The notes: a model not told the origin generated them from the sequence alone. A stretch of 49,708 nucleotides of DNA from Tepidiphilus sp. J10 (GCA_945897955.1 CAMDGQ010000028.1:1-49708); one strand, 5' to 3'; positions 8,235 to 17,660 are shown, counted from the stretch's first letter. Made by a program: numbers and translations.

Positions 8235-9803
8235 ATGCAAGTCGTTGAAGACATCAAGCCGTCCTACCCGCTGTTCCGCGATGACTATTACAAGGACATG
8301 CTGCACAACAAGCAGCAGTTGTTCGAAGAGCGCATCGACGAAACCAAACTGGCGGAAACCTTCCAGTGGACCACCACGGTGGAATACCAGGAACTCAACT
8401 TCAAGCGCGAAGCGCTGACCATCAACCCGGCCAAGGCCTGCCAACCCCTCGGCGCCGTGCTGTGCGCGCTGGGCTTTGAAAAGACCCTGCCCTATGTGCA
8501 TGGTTCGCAAGGTTGCGTCGCCTACTTCCGCACCTACTTCAATCGCCACTTCAAGGAGCCGATCGCCTGCGTGTCCGACTCGATGACCGAAGACGCAGCG
8601 GTGTTCGGCGGCCAGAAGAACATGTTCGACGGCCTTGAAAATGCGCTGGCGCTGTACAAGCCGGAAATGATCGCGGTGTCCACCACCTGCATGGCGGAAG
8701 TCATCGGTGACGACCTCAACGCCTTCATCAACAACACCAAGCACGCCGGCCACATCGCGCAGGATTACCCGGTGCCCTACGCCCACACGCCGTCGTTCGT
8801 CGGCAGCCATGTCACCGGCTGGGACAACATGTTCGAAGGCATCGCCCGCTACTTCACGCTCAACTACATGGCGGACAAGAAAGTCGGCAGCAACGGCAAG
8901 ATCAACCTGGTGCCCGGCTTCGAAACCTACCTGGGCAACTTCCGCGTCATTCACCGCATGCTGGACGAAATGGGTGTCGAACATAACCTGCTGTCCGACC
9001 CGACCGAAGTGCTCGACACCCCGGCCGATGGCGAATTCCGCATGTATGCCGGCGGCACCAGCCAGGCCGAAATGAAGGATGCGCCGAACGCCATCACCAC
9101 CTTCCTGCTGCAGCCGATGCAACTGGAAAAGACCAAGAAACTGGTCGAAACCACCTGGACCCACGAAGTGCCCAAGCTGAACATTCCGATGGGCCTGGAG
9201 TGGACCGACGAGTGGCTGATGAAGGTGTCCGAAGTGACCGGCAAGCCGATTCCCGCCAGCCTGGCGAAAGAACGCGGCCGCCTGGTGGACATGATGACCG
9301 ACAGCCACACCTGGCTGCACGGCAAGAAGTTTGCGCTGTATGGCGATCCGGACTTCGTCATGGGCATGAGCAAGTTCCTGCTGGAACTGGGCGCCGAGCC
9401 GATCCATGTGCTGTGCAACAACGGCAGCAAGAAGTGGAACAAGGCGATGCAGAAGGTGCTGGCCGAGTCGCCCTACGGCGTCAACTGCAAGACCTACGCC
9501 GGCGCCGACCTGTGGCACATGCGCAGCCTGTGCTTCACCGAGAAGCCCGACTTCCTGATCGGCAACAGTTACGGCAAGTTCATCCAGCGCGACACCCTGC
9601 ACCTGGGCAAGGCGTTTGAAGTGCCGCTGATCCGCCTCGGCTTCCCGATCTTCGACCGTCACCACCTGCATCGCATGACCACCCTGGGTTACGAGGGCGC
9701 CATGTACATCCTCACCACCCTGGTGAACTCGGTTCTGGAGCGTCTGGACGAAGAGACCCGAGGCATGGGGACGACGGACTACAACTACGACCTGGTCCGC
9801 TGA
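8235..9803 (+). CDS. nifK: Nitrogenase molybdenum-iron protein beta chain NifK
   Basis: This is the beta subunit of the MoFe protein, pairing with NifD to hold the P cluster. Counting from the ATG at 8235, the P-cluster cysteines are about C69 (KACQPLGA), C94 (GSQGCVAYF) and C152 (STTCMAEV), and the serine ligand is in HTPSFVGSH. The N-terminal block SYPLFRDDYYKDML and FQWTTTVEYQELNF is characteristic. An in-frame ATG at 8229 touches the AGGAG at 8224-8228 with no spacer, so the ATG at 8235 (six-base spacer, 522 residues, close to the usual 523) is chosen. Confidence 0.99.
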   Translation: MQVVEDIKPSYPLFRDDYYKDMLHNKQQLFEERIDETKLAETFQWTTTVEYQELNFKREALTINPAKACQPLGAVLCALGFEKTLPYVHGSQGCVAYFRTYFNRHFKEPIACVSDSMTEDAAVFGGQKNMFDGLENALALYKPEMIAVSTTCMAEVIGDDLNAFINNTKHAGHIAQDYPVPYAHTPSFVGSHVTGWDNMFEGIARYFTLNYMADKKVGSNGKINLVPGFETYLGNFRVIHRMLDEMGVEHNLLSDPTEVLDTPADGEFRMYAGGTSQAEMKDAPNAITTFLLQPMQLEKTKKLVETTWTHEVPKLNIPMGLEWTDEWLMKVSEVTGKPIPASLAKERGRLVDMMTDSHTWLHGKKFALYGDPDFVMGMSKFLLELGAEPIHVLCNNGSKKWNKAMQKVLAESPYGVNCKTYAGADLWHMRSLCFTEKPDFLIGNSYGKFIQRDTLHLGKAFEVPLIRLGFPIFDRHHLHRMTTLGYEGAMYILTTLVNSVLERLDEETRGMGTTDYNYDLVR

Positions 9804-9811
9804 CGCGGACA

Positions 9812-9869
9812 GGGGCAAGGTTCAAGGAACAAGGCTCAAGCGCATCCCTTGCACCTTGCTCCTTGTCCC
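9812..9869. repeat. CAAGG-heptad inverted repeat between nifK and nifT
   Basis: The left arm 9812-9834 carries CAAGG three times at seven-base steps; the right arm 9847-9869 carries CCTTG three times in the same spacing. The 23-base arms differ at five positions and can form a long hairpin with a 12-base loop. It belongs to neither of the repeat types in the two preceding gaps. Confidence 0.72.
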
Positions 9870-9889
9870 TTGCACCTGGAGAAATAAAC

Positions 9890-10114
9890 ATGGCCAACAT
9901 CATGATTCGGCGCAGCGACAAGGGTGACTACGTGTTCTACCTGCCCAAGCGCGACCTCGAAGACACCATCGTTTCGATGGAGTTCGACACCCCGGAAAAG
10001 TGGGGCGGCGAGATCAAGCTGAACAACGGCGGCGCGTATTTCATCGAGCCCCAGACTGCCCCGGAACGTCTGCCTTATTCGGTGCGCGCCAAGCGCCTGG
10101 ATGCAGCGGAATAG
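9890..10114 (+). CDS. nifT: NifT/FixU family protein
   Basis: A 74-residue protein beginning MANIMIRRSDKGDYVFYLPK and containing WGGEIKLNNGGAYFIEP, the NifT/FixU signature. The family occurs almost only in nif operons after nifK. Its biochemical role is unknown; deletions in other species are nearly silent. The ATG at 9890 has GGAG eight bases upstream; a TTG further up in the same frame (9863) falls inside the hairpin repeat and is not used. It sits 86 bases after nifK. Confidence 0.93.
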   Translation: MANIMIRRSDKGDYVFYLPKRDLEDTIVSMEFDTPEKWGGEIKLNNGGAYFIEPQTAPERLPYSVRAKRLDAAE

Positions 10115-10154
10115 TTACTAGAAACCGACGGAACCACGCGAAAGGAAAACCATC

Positions 10155-10355
10155 ATGGCACTGCAAATCGTTGCTGACCTGTGCACCGCCTGCGCGGATT
10201 GCGAAGAAGACTGCCCGACCGCCTCCATCCGGAGAAAGAAAGGCGTCTACATCATCAACCCGGACACCTGTACCGAATGCGAGGGCGATTACGACAAGCC
10301 CAAGTGCATTCAACTGTGTCCGATCGACAACTGCATCATCCCGCTGGCGGCGTAA
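10155..10355 (+). CDS. 2[4Fe-4S] ferredoxin, nif-associated (FdxN/Alvin type)
   Basis: A 66-residue ferredoxin. The first motif is C10-x2-C13-x2-C16-x3-C20-P. The second is C39-x2-C42-x8-C51-x3-C55-P, with the eight-residue loop (EGDYDKPK) between the second and third cysteines that marks Chromatium-type and many nif-linked ferredoxins. A ninth cysteine, C60, is near the end. It probably passes low-potential electrons to NifH or serves cluster or cofactor assembly. The AAGGAAA site precedes the ATG. It lies 40 bases after nifT in the nif operon. Confidence 0.93.
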   Translation: MALQIVADLCTACADCEEDCPTASIRRKKGVYIINPDTCTECEGDYDKPKCIQLCPIDNCIIPLAA

Positions 10356-10376
10356 CCCTTAAACAACCCTGGCTAT

Positions 10377-10432
10377 GTAGGGTGCGCCATGCGCACCGAT
10401 GAACGTGAAACGGTGCGTATGACGCACCCTAC
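10377..10432. repeat. GTAGGGTGCG palindromic repeat between ferredoxin and nafY
   Basis: The arms GTAGGGTGCG (10377-10386) and CGCACCCTAC (10423-10432) are perfect inverted copies. Inside the left half is a small palindrome, GTGCGC-CAT-GCGCAC (10382-10396). A close relative of the whole element is at 43582-43634, so this is a dispersed genomic repeat and the fourth distinct type in the nif gaps. Confidence 0.8.
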
Positions 10433-10449
10433 TGATCGAGAGGCCCACC

Positions 10450-11163
10450 ATGACCACCATCACCAAAGCCGCCGCGTTTCGCATCACCCTCGCCGCCAAG
10501 GCGCTGGCCGAGGTGAATCTGTCGGCATTCACGATCAAGCTCGCGGAAAAGCTCGGGCTGCCGCTGACCGAGGAAAAGCTCGCTACCATCACAGTCGCCG
10601 ATCTCAAGCTGATTCTGGGCGGTGAAGAAACGGTCGAGCCCGATGTCGATACCGCCAGCATCAAACTCGCCGTGCGCTTCCTCTGGGGCGAGAACGGGGA
10701 AGCCGACGACAGCGTGCCGAAGCCGGAAACCTACGTCGACGGCGAAATGCCCGGCAGTCTGCGTGTCGCGGTCGCCTCCAACTCCGCCGACAACCTCGAC
10801 GGCCATTTCGGTTCCGCACCGCGCTTCCTGATCTATCAGGTCGGCAAGGACGCCATCAAATTGATCGACGTGCGCCCGACACTGCTCACCGACGATGCAG
10901 AGGACAAGAACGTCGCCCGTTCCGAACTGATCAACGACTGCCAGATCGTCTATGTGCAATCCATCGGCGGCCCTGCTGCGGCCAAGGTAGTGCGCGCCAA
11001 CGTACATCCAATCAAGTTCCCGCAACCCTTGCCCGCGCGCGAAGCGCTCGCACGTCTGCAAGGCACGCTGGAGTCGCCGCCGCCCTGGCTGGCCCGGATC
11101 ATGGGCGTGAAAGCCAAGTCGCTGGCGCAGTTTGAATACGACGAAGAAGCGGAAGAGGCCTGA
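10450..11163 (+). CDS. nafY: NafY-like FeMo-cofactor carrier (NifX/NifY/NafY family)
   Basis: A 237-residue two-domain protein. Residues 1-95 form a helical domain (TKAAAFRITLAAKALAEVNL, then LTEEKLATITVADLKLIL) as in the N-terminal domain of Azotobacter NafY, which binds apo-NifDK. Residues 103-235 are the NifX/NifB-like cofactor-binding core, with RVAVASNSADNLDGHFGSAP; H119 corresponds to the histidine known to bind FeMo-co in NafY. It would hold FeMo-co or stabilise apodinitrogenase before cofactor insertion. The length (NafY is about 232) favours NafY over the shorter, single-domain NifX. It is separated from the next gene by only five bases. Confidence 0.88.
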   Translation: MTTITKAAAFRITLAAKALAEVNLSAFTIKLAEKLGLPLTEEKLATITVADLKLILGGEETVEPDVDTASIKLAVRFLWGENGEADDSVPKPETYVDGEMPGSLRVAVASNSADNLDGHFGSAPRFLIYQVGKDAIKLIDVRPTLLTDDAEDKNVARSELINDCQIVYVQSIGGPAAAKVVRANVHPIKFPQPLPAREALARLQGTLESPPPWLARIMGVKAKSLAQFEYDEEAEEA

Positions 11164-11168
11164 ACACC

Positions 11169-11450
11169 ATGAGCGTTGTTGCCATCGATGCCGACACCCT
11201 CGCCGCAGTCGCCGCTCGCGCCGCCGAACTGGAACTCAGTGAAGCCAGCATCAGCCATCTGCGGCGGGAATGGCCCGGCGTCCACTTCACCTTCTGCGGC
11301 GAGGATGACGTCCCCGCCCGGCTCACCCCGTTTCTGGCGGGAGATGGATTCAACATTTACCTGGTCAACAACGCCGACCACTGCGTCGCCTTCACCAGCC
11401 AGATCGAAGCCGCAACGGGCATCGTACTGGCGACGGTTTCCGAAGACTGA
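11169..11450 (+). CDS. Small nif-operon protein, DUF6129-like
   Basis: A 93-residue protein beginning MSVVAIDADTLAAVAARAAELELSEA, followed by HLRREWPGVHFTFCGEDDVPARLTPF and GFNIYLVNNADHCVAFTSQIEAATGIVLATV. I recognise it as a small family found directly after nafY or nifX in nif operons (DUF6129, recalled rather than searched). Two cysteines (in FTFCGED and ADHCVAF) are present, with no signal or membrane segment. No function is known. It is the last gene before the modE operator and closes the nif operon. Confidence 0.75.
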   Translation: MSVVAIDADTLAAVAARAAELELSEASISHLRREWPGVHFTFCGEDDVPARLTPFLAGDGFNIYLVNNADHCVAFTSQIEAATGIVLATVSED

Positions 11451-11490
11451 GGTGCGGGCAATGCACTCGCATCCGCTTTTTTTTGCCCGG

Positions 11491-11515
11491 CGTTATGTCG
11501 TAAAGAGACATAACG
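11491..11515. promoter_or_regulatory. ModE-type operator upstream of modE
   Basis: CGTTATGTC (11491-11499) and GACATAACG (11507-11515) are perfect nine-base inverted arms with a seven-base spacer. The known ModE box is CGTTATAT-N(4-8)-ATATAACG, so this fits with one changed step per arm. It lies 28 bases upstream of the modE ATG. I infer repression of modE-modABC by molybdate-bound ModE. Confidence 0.7.
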
Positions 11516-11543
11516 CGGCATCGTGCAACCACAGGAACTGAGC

Positions 11544-13128
<1,585 letters not shown>

Positions 13129-13192
13129 TGTCTAATGACGAGAAAAGCAGGCAGACTGCCTCGCGCTTCGATTTGTGGAAAAGGAAAACCCC

Positions 13193-13399
13193 ATGAGCAC
13201 CGCTGAAATCATTGAACAGGCGCTGCATTTGAAAGCGTCTGAGCGCTATGTCCTGCTTGAGCTTTTGCATCAAAGCCTGGATAAACCCGACCCTGAAATC
13301 GACCGAGTTTGGCAGGAGGAGGCATTACGCCGATTGCAGGCTTATGACGAAGGTCGATTGGAGTGTGTTTCGATGCAGGAGGCGTTCCGGGATTTGTAA
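13193..13399 (+). CDS. Addiction-module antitoxin (RelB/StbD-like) inside mod operon
   Basis: A 68-residue protein, MSTAEIIEQALHLKASERYVLLELLHQSLD..., which matches the short 'addiction module protein' family (pattern of xLxxxER/LxxxLxxSL followed by W-x-x-E). It is encoded 64 bases after modA. The ATG at 13193 has AAAAGGAAA upstream; an earlier in-frame ATG at 13175 lacks one. Its TAA stop at 13397-13399 overlaps the A of the toxin ATG, so toxin translation is coupled to it. Likely function is binding and silencing the ParE-like toxin. Confidence 0.83.
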   Translation: MSTAEIIEQALHLKASERYVLLELLHQSLDKPDPEIDRVWQEEALRRLQAYDEGRLECVSMQEAFRDL

Positions 13400-13692
13400 T
13401 GGAACTGATCCTTGCCAAGCTTGCTCAAGCCGAAATGCTGGAAGCAAAACATTATTACGAGCGACAGCAACGCGGCCTTGGCTTGCAGTTTCTGAATGAG
13501 GCGAAGCGATCCGCCATACGAATTCTTGAGCAACCGCTCGCATGGCAGATCGAGATTGAACCGGTCAGACGATTCATCTTCAACCGATTCCCATACAAAA
13601 TGCTCTATGTCATTCGAGCCGAACGCATCGTTGTCTTGGCAGTAGCCCATCAACATCGCGATCCGGATTACTGGGTTGAACGTCTCGACTGA
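13399..13692 (+). CDS. RelE/ParE-type toxin inside mod operon
   Basis: A 97-residue protein, [20 protein letters not shown]..., ending [34 protein letters not shown]. The [16 protein letters not shown] core and [12 protein letters not shown] end are typical of ParE-like toxins that pair with the addiction-module antitoxin family. The start overlaps the antitoxin stop by one base (TAATG). The stop is only two bases before the modB ATG, and modB shows no clear ribosome site of its own, so modB translation may depend on ribosomes leaving this toxin gene. Confidence 0.86.
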   Translation: MELILAKLAQAEMLEAKHYYERQQRGLGLQFLNEAKRSAIRILEQPLAWQIEIEPVRRFIFNRFPYKMLYVIRAERIVVLAVAHQHRDPDYWVERLD

Positions 13693-13694
13693 CC

Positions 13695-14366
13695 ATGAAC
13701 CCCGCTGACCTCGCCGCCATCTGGCTGACGCTGAAACTGGCCGGTGTCACCACGGCATTGTTGCTGCTTATCGGCACACCCATCGCCTGGTGGCTGGCGC
13801 GCACACGTTCCTGGTGGAAAGGGCCGATTGGCGCGGTGGTGGCATTGCCGCTGGTGCTGCCGCCGACGGTGATCGGATTCTATCTGCTGGTGACGATGGG
13901 ACCGAACGGGCCGGTCGGACAGTTCACCCAGTCACTCGGGCTCGGTGTGTTGCCGTTCACTTTCGCCGGCCTGGTGGTTGCCTCGGTGTTTTACTCGATG
14001 CCCTTCGTCGTGCAGCCATTGCAGAACGCCTTCGAGGCGATCGGCGAGCGGCCGCTGGAAGCCGCCGCCACCTTGCGCGCTTCGCCGCTGGATACCTTCT
14101 TCTCAGTCGTGCTGCCGCTGGCGCGGCCGGGCTATCTGACCGCCAGCGTGCTCGGTTTCGCGCATACGGTCGGCGAGTTCGGCGTAGTGCTGATGATCGG
14201 CGGCAATATTGAAGGCGAAACACGGGTGATCTCGGTGCAGATCTACGACCACGTCGAGGCGATGGAATATGCCCAGGCACACTGGCTGGCCGCCGGCATG
14301 CTGGTGTTTGCGTTCATCGTGTTGCTGGCGCTGTACACGTTGAACCCAAGCGGGCGGCGCAAATGA
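13695..14366 (+). CDS. modB: Molybdate ABC transporter permease ModB
   Basis: A 223-residue inner-membrane permease with five or six membrane segments. The ABC coupling loop [32 protein letters not shown] (the EAA motif) is at about residues 115-146. [16 protein letters not shown] and [19 protein letters not shown] are highly conserved in ModB. It forms the membrane channel that receives molybdate from ModA. The start follows the ParE-like stop by two bases, and the stop overlaps the modC start by four (ATGA). Confidence 0.96.
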   Translation: MNPADLAAIWLTLKLAGVTTALLLLIGTPIAWWLARTRSWWKGPIGAVVALPLVLPPTVIGFYLLVTMGPNGPVGQFTQSLGLGVLPFTFAGLVVASVFYSMPFVVQPLQNAFEAIGERPLEAAATLRASPLDTFFSVVLPLARPGYLTASVLGFAHTVGEFGVVLMIGGNIEGETRVISVQIYDHVEAMEYAQAHWLAAGMLVFAFIVLLALYTLNPSGRRK

Positions 14367-15457
14367 ACACCCCGATTTCACTGCTCCTCGCCCGCTTCAA
14401 ACTTGATCGCCCCGGCTTTTCACTCGATGTCGATCTTGACCTGCCGGCGCGCGGCGTCACCGCCCTGTTCGGCCATTCCGGCTCCGGCAAGACCACACTG
14501 CTGCGCTGTATCGCCGGGCTGGAACGCGCACCCGGCGGACGGCTCAGCCTGGACAGCGAGGTCTGGCAGGATGCGAACACCTTTCTGCCGACGCATCTCC
14601 GCCCCATCGGCTATGTCTTCCAGGAAGCCAGCCTGTTTCCGCACCTGAGCGCGCGCGGCAACCTGGAGTACGGCATGAAACGCAGCGCCAAAGCGCTGGA
14701 TCGCTCTGCGCTGGATCACATCGTCGATCTGCTCGGCATCGGCGCGTTGCTCGATCGACGTCCGGAGGCGCTTTCCGGCGGCGAACGGCAGCGCGTCGCC
14801 ATTGCCCGCGCGCTGGCGGTCAAGCCCAAGCTGCTGCTGATGGACGAGCCGCTGGCCGCGCTTGATCTGGCGCGCAAGCAGGAAATCCTGCCGTATCTGG
14901 AACGCCTGCATGAGGAACTGGAAATTCCCGTGCTTTACGTCAGCCACGCCCCCGACGAAGTCGCCCGACTGGCCGATTACATCGTGGTCATGCGGGAAGG
15001 CCGCGCCGTCGCCGCCGGGCCGCTGACCGAAACGCTGGCGCGGCTCGATCTGCCGATTCACCTCGGCGAGGATGCCGGTGTAGTACTCGATGCGATGGTC
15101 AGCGAACGCGATGCGCAATGGCATCTGGCGCGCGCCACGTTTGCCGACAACCCGGATGCCGGCGTCTGGGTACGCGATGGCGGTCACGCCCTTGGTCATC
15201 ATGTCCGTGTGCGCATCCTGGCGCGCGACGTCAGCCTGGCAGTCACCCGCCACACCGGCACCAGCATCCAGAACATCCTGCCCGGCGTGGTCGCCGAACT
15301 GGCCAACGACACCCATCCGGCGCTGGCGCTCGTGCGGGTTAATGTCGGCGGCGCATCGCTGGTCGCAAGACTGACCTGGCGCTCGGCGCACGATCTAGGC
15401 CTCACCCCCGGCCAGATCGTCTATGCCCAGATCAAGGCGGTGGCGCTGATCGGCTAG
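14363..15457 (+). CDS. modC: Molybdate ABC transporter ATPase ModC
   Basis: A 364-residue ATPase. Walker A is GHSGSGKTT (residues 37-45), the ABC signature [15 protein letters not shown], Walker [14 protein letters not shown], and the switch histidine is in [13 protein letters not shown]. The last 65 residues form a Mop/TOBE domain ([20 protein letters not shown]) that binds molybdate and can give feedback inhibition. It overlaps modB by four bases. The transcript probably ends soon after, since the next genes are on the other strand with the stops one base apart. Confidence 0.96.
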   Translation: MNTPISLLLARFKLDRPGFSLDVDLDLPARGVTALFGHSGSGKTTLLRCIAGLERAPGGRLSLDSEVWQDANTFLPTHLRPIGYVFQEASLFPHLSARGNLEYGMKRSAKALDRSALDHIVDLLGIGALLDRRPEALSGGERQRVAIARALAVKPKLLLMDEPLAALDLARKQEILPYLERLHEELEIPVLYVSHAPDEVARLADYIVVMREGRAVAAGPLTETLARLDLPIHLGEDAGVVLDAMVSERDAQWHLARATFADNPDAGVWVRDGGHALGHHVRVRILARDVSLAVTRHTGTSIQNILPGVVAELANDTHPALALVRVNVGGASLVARLTWRSAHDLGLTPGQIVYAQIKAVALIG

Positions 15458-15859
15458 TTATTTCCGGCCCGTGTAATCGGTACGCGTCTGCTGCATCGAA
15501 CGCGGCGACTCCGCCGCCAGCAGGTGCTCCAGCCCTATCCGCACGCGTGCCTCGTCTTCCGCTGCCAACCGGCCCAGCACGCCGCGTACCAGGCGCTGAT
15601 CCAGGGTAAACAGTTTGAAACGTACCTTGGAAGGCGCCGGCAGGCCGGCCATGGCAAGGTCGAGAAGCGGGCAATCCAGCGGCCACGGCGCGTTGGCTTC
15701 GGAGGTGATCATCGCCATGACAGCATGTCCCGATGGCGCGTTGAACATTGCCGCGTTGGAAAGCACCAGTGCCGGTCGATTCTTTACCGCCATCCGGTCG
15801 GTGAACGGGAACGGCACCCGCACCACCTGCCAGGCCGCGAGCGCTTGTTCAGAGTGCAT
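15458..15859 (-). CDS. MazF/PemK-type endoribonuclease toxin
   Basis: From ATG at 15859 the protein has 133 residues and starts MHSEQALAAWQVVRVPFPFTDR, then NRPALVLSNAAMFN and HAVMAMITSEAN, the PemK/MazF fold. VPFPFTD-x-x-x-x-K-x-RPALV is the family signature; the conserved arginine and the S/T after VMAMIT are expected at the RNA-cleaving site. It likely cuts mRNA when the antitoxin is lost. The frame is open 35 codons further upstream, but that part lies inside the antitoxin gene. It overlaps the antitoxin by 11 bases. Convergent with modC. Confidence 0.85.
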   Translation of the reverse strand: MHSEQALAAWQVVRVPFPFTDRMAVKNRPALVLSNAAMFNAPSGHAVMAMITSEANAPWPLDCPLLDLAMAGLPAPSKVRFKLFTLDQRLVRGVLGRLAAEDEARVRIGLEHLLAAESPRSMQQTRTDYTGRK

Positions 15860-16079
15860 CGTAAGCCGCCTCATCAGCCGCGCCCGCCCATTCCGACAGC
15901 GTACCTTCCAGCGCGCGCAGGTATTCCAGGTCCAGCGCTTCCACCCGCCGCACGCGCACTTCACCGGCGCCGACTTCTTCCCAGACCAGCAGATCGCCCG
16001 GCTTGACGTTGAGCAGCGCGCGTATTTCCTGGGGAATCGTGGTCTGGCCTTTACTGGTCACTTTGGCGATGACACTCAT
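15849..16079 (-). CDS. AbrB/MazE-type antitoxin
   Basis: A 76-residue protein, MSVIAKVTSKGQTTIPQEIRALLNVKPGDLLVWEE, which is the SpoVT-AbrB swapped-hairpin DNA-binding domain at residues 1-45. The rest is an acidic tail that should bind the MazF-like toxin. The ATG at 16079 has GGAG eight bases upstream; a GTG precedes it by one codon. It should repress the pair through the inverted repeat at 16092-16115. AbrB-type antitoxins with PemK toxins are a standard pairing. Confidence 0.88.
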   Translation of the reverse strand: MSVIAKVTSKGQTTIPQEIRALLNVKPGDLLVWEEVGAGEVRVRRVEALDLEYLRALEGTLSEWAGAADEAAYDAL

Positions 16080-16091
16080 CACATTCTCTCC

Positions 16092-16115
16092 GTAAGGATT
16101 GCATTACATCCTTAC
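16092..16115. promoter_or_regulatory. Operator of the MazEF-like pair
   Basis: GTAAGGAT (16092-16099) and ATCCTTAC (16108-16115) are perfect inverted arms with an eight-base spacer, 13 bases upstream of the antitoxin start. A further GTAA-GAT-TTAC lies at 16117-16127. This is a likely autoregulatory site for the AbrB-type antitoxin. Confidence 0.62.
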
Positions 16116-16142
16116 CGTAAGATTTACTTTCGATTCTGTCAA
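16114..16142 (-). promoter_or_regulatory. Sigma-70 promoter of the MazEF-like pair
   Basis: On the minus strand a perfect -35 TTGACA (16142-16137) is followed after 17 bases by TACGGT (16119-16114), a partial -10. It overlaps the outer end of the inverted repeat, so antitoxin binding would block polymerase. Confidence 0.5.
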
Positions 16143-16231
16143 CCAACTGCATTGACGTACGCAACTCTGCATCGGCAGTTGGTATCAGTTCGCCGCCGAC
16201 GCGGATGCCGGCGGCGCAGATGATCATCGGG

Positions 16232-17323
16232 TCAAGCGGTCAGTTCACGCGAGGTGAGCTGGTACTTGAATCTGGCTGCGTCGAGGCTGTTCAGGCGCTT
16301 GCCGGCAACCTCGGCCTGCGGATACATCAGAAACGGCACCTCCGGCCCGCTCGCCGAAGGCAGCACCAGATCGTGCGCGAAGTTGTAGGCCAGCCAGTTC
16401 ATTTCCCAGGCCCCGAACAACAGCTTGCGGGCCTTGCTGACCGGCTCGTCGGCCAGACTCAGGTTGCCTGGCGGCTCCTCCAGCGCAACCTTGCGCACGT
16501 CGGCCGGGTCCACCGGCACCCAGCCGAATTCGTTCAGGAACACCTCGGCGCGGCAGTGCTGGCCCTTCGAGATGTCACCGCTCTTGCCGAGCGACTTGAA
16601 GCCGAGGCGCGATTCGGTCACGCGCACGCCGTAAACATCGCGCGCCGGCAGGCCGGCGGCGCGCGCGAGGCCGACGTAAAGCGCGTTGAGGTCGGCGCAT
16701 TTGCCGCTCAGGTCGCCGGTTTCCAGCATGAACTTGATATCGCCCAGGCCGCAGCCCTGCGTTTTTGGGTTGCGGAAGGTGTTTTCCACCACCCATTCAT
16801 AGATTGCCAGAGCCTTTTCCTGATCGCCGCGCGCAGAGCGGGTGATTTTCAGCGCAGTGTCCAGAACGATGCCATCGGTGGGCAGCAGTCTGGTGGGCTG
16901 GGTGTAAAGCTGGAGCGAGGCGGTATCCAGCGACGCGGCCTTGCCGGGCCGGCTCAGGTCGATGTTGCGGTCGCGCGCGGCGAAGCGGCTGACCACTTCC
17001 AGCGCGGCGGGCGACTTGCTGTCGGCGCCCCATTCCGCGAACAGCATTTCGGCGCCGTACTTGCCGTCTCGCATGACATGCATATCGGCGGCGTTGCCCT
17101 GCCAGAGATTGCCCATCGGCACGATCCAGTCGGTTTCCCGCACCGCCGGCAATGGCACCCAGGCGCGGGCGACGCCGTCGGCCGGTAGATCGACCTTGGT
17201 GGTGACTTCGAAAATGCGCCAGCCCTGCTCGCGCAGCGATGCCGCCTTCGAAGTCTGTGAATAGGGAATCAGCGCGGCGCCGAGCAACGCGCCACCGGCC
17301 TTCAGAAAATCTCGTCTTTGCAT
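16232..17323 (-). CDS. Tat-exported transglutaminase-like protein
   Basis: A 363-residue protein with a twin-arginine signal, MQRRDFLKAGGALLGAALIPYSQTSKA, then a transglutaminase-like core. The catalytic triad is visible as cysteine in SGKCADLNALYVGLARAAGLPARDVYGV, histidine in KGQHCRAEVFLNEFGWVPVD and aspartate in VPVDPADV. The family hydrolyses or cross-links peptides or amides in the periplasm; the substrate is unknown. An ATG four codons earlier (17335) contains the GGAGG that serves the ATG at 17323, so the latter is preferred. It is a lone minus-strand gene divergent from the NifA-controlled LRV operon. Confidence 0.85.
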   Translation of the reverse strand: MQRRDFLKAGGALLGAALIPYSQTSKAASLREQGWRIFEVTTKVDLPADGVARAWVPLPAVRETDWIVPMGNLWQGNAADMHVMRDGKYGAEMLFAEWGADSKSPAALEVVSRFAARDRNIDLSRPGKAASLDTASLQLYTQPTRLLPTDGIVLDTALKITRSARGDQEKALAIYEWVVENTFRNPKTQGCGLGDIKFMLETGDLSGKCADLNALYVGLARAAGLPARDVYGVRVTESRLGFKSLGKSGDISKGQHCRAEVFLNEFGWVPVDPADVRKVALEEPPGNLSLADEPVSKARKLLFGAWEMNWLAYNFAHDLVLPSASGPEVPFLMYPQAEVAGKRLNSLDAARFKYQLTSRELTA

Positions 17324-17507
17324 GGTTGCCTCCATCGTGAATAGGATTATTGAACGAACACATTCGTTTGCAGCTTGTACACCGCATTGTGGCGAGCTGG
17401 GCGACGAACCCGGCTTCGTAATCGGCCGGACGCGCGGTCAGAGCATAGCTTTCGCGACAGTCCACCGGCAAGGAGCCGCGCCGCTTGCCAGCCTGCATTC
17501 AGACCAA

Positions 17508-17549
17508 TCGGCTTGTGTCTGTCGGCTTGTGTCTGTCGGCTTGTGTCTG
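17508..17549. repeat. Three tandem 14-base repeats
   Basis: TCGGCTTGTGTCTG is present three times in exact tandem (17508-17521, 17522-17535, 17536-17549), ending 24 bases before the NifA site of the LRV operon. Each unit has TGTG/TGTC elements but no matching ACA at ten bases, so they are not themselves NifA sites. Possibly a binding array or simple slippage. Confidence 0.85.
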
Positions 17550-17573
17550 CCGGATCGTGCGCGGCACGAAAAT

Positions 17574-17589
17574 TGTCGCGTTCCCGACA
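17574..17589 (+). promoter_or_regulatory. NifA upstream activator site of the LRV operon
   Basis: TGTCGCGTTCCCGACA is a TGT-N10-ACA match that differs little from the first nifH site at 5381-5396 (TGTCGCCACCCCGACA). It is 71 bases before the -24 element, the normal enhancer distance. It lies in the 441-base gene-free stretch 17324-17764, which otherwise holds the tandem repeat and the sigma-54 promoter. Confidence 0.72.
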
Positions 17590-17660
17590 ATATCCGCCAG
17601 GCGCTTGTAGGACTCGTCGCGGCGTTCTCGGCAACACATGCCGGATCAAGGACTTAACGC

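Noticed and set aside
8190-9818. 542-codon open frame antisense to nifK
   Set aside because: Antisense shadow of nifK with no recognisable domain; such mirror frames also face hscA (26153-27886) and the TonB receptor (38696-40858).
10450-11163. Calling this gene nifX
   Set aside because: NifX is a single domain of about 150 residues; this protein has the extra N-terminal helical domain and length of NafY.
17508-17549. Possible start of a CRISPR array
   Set aside because: Units are only 14 bases, in direct tandem with no spacers, and no cas genes are present.
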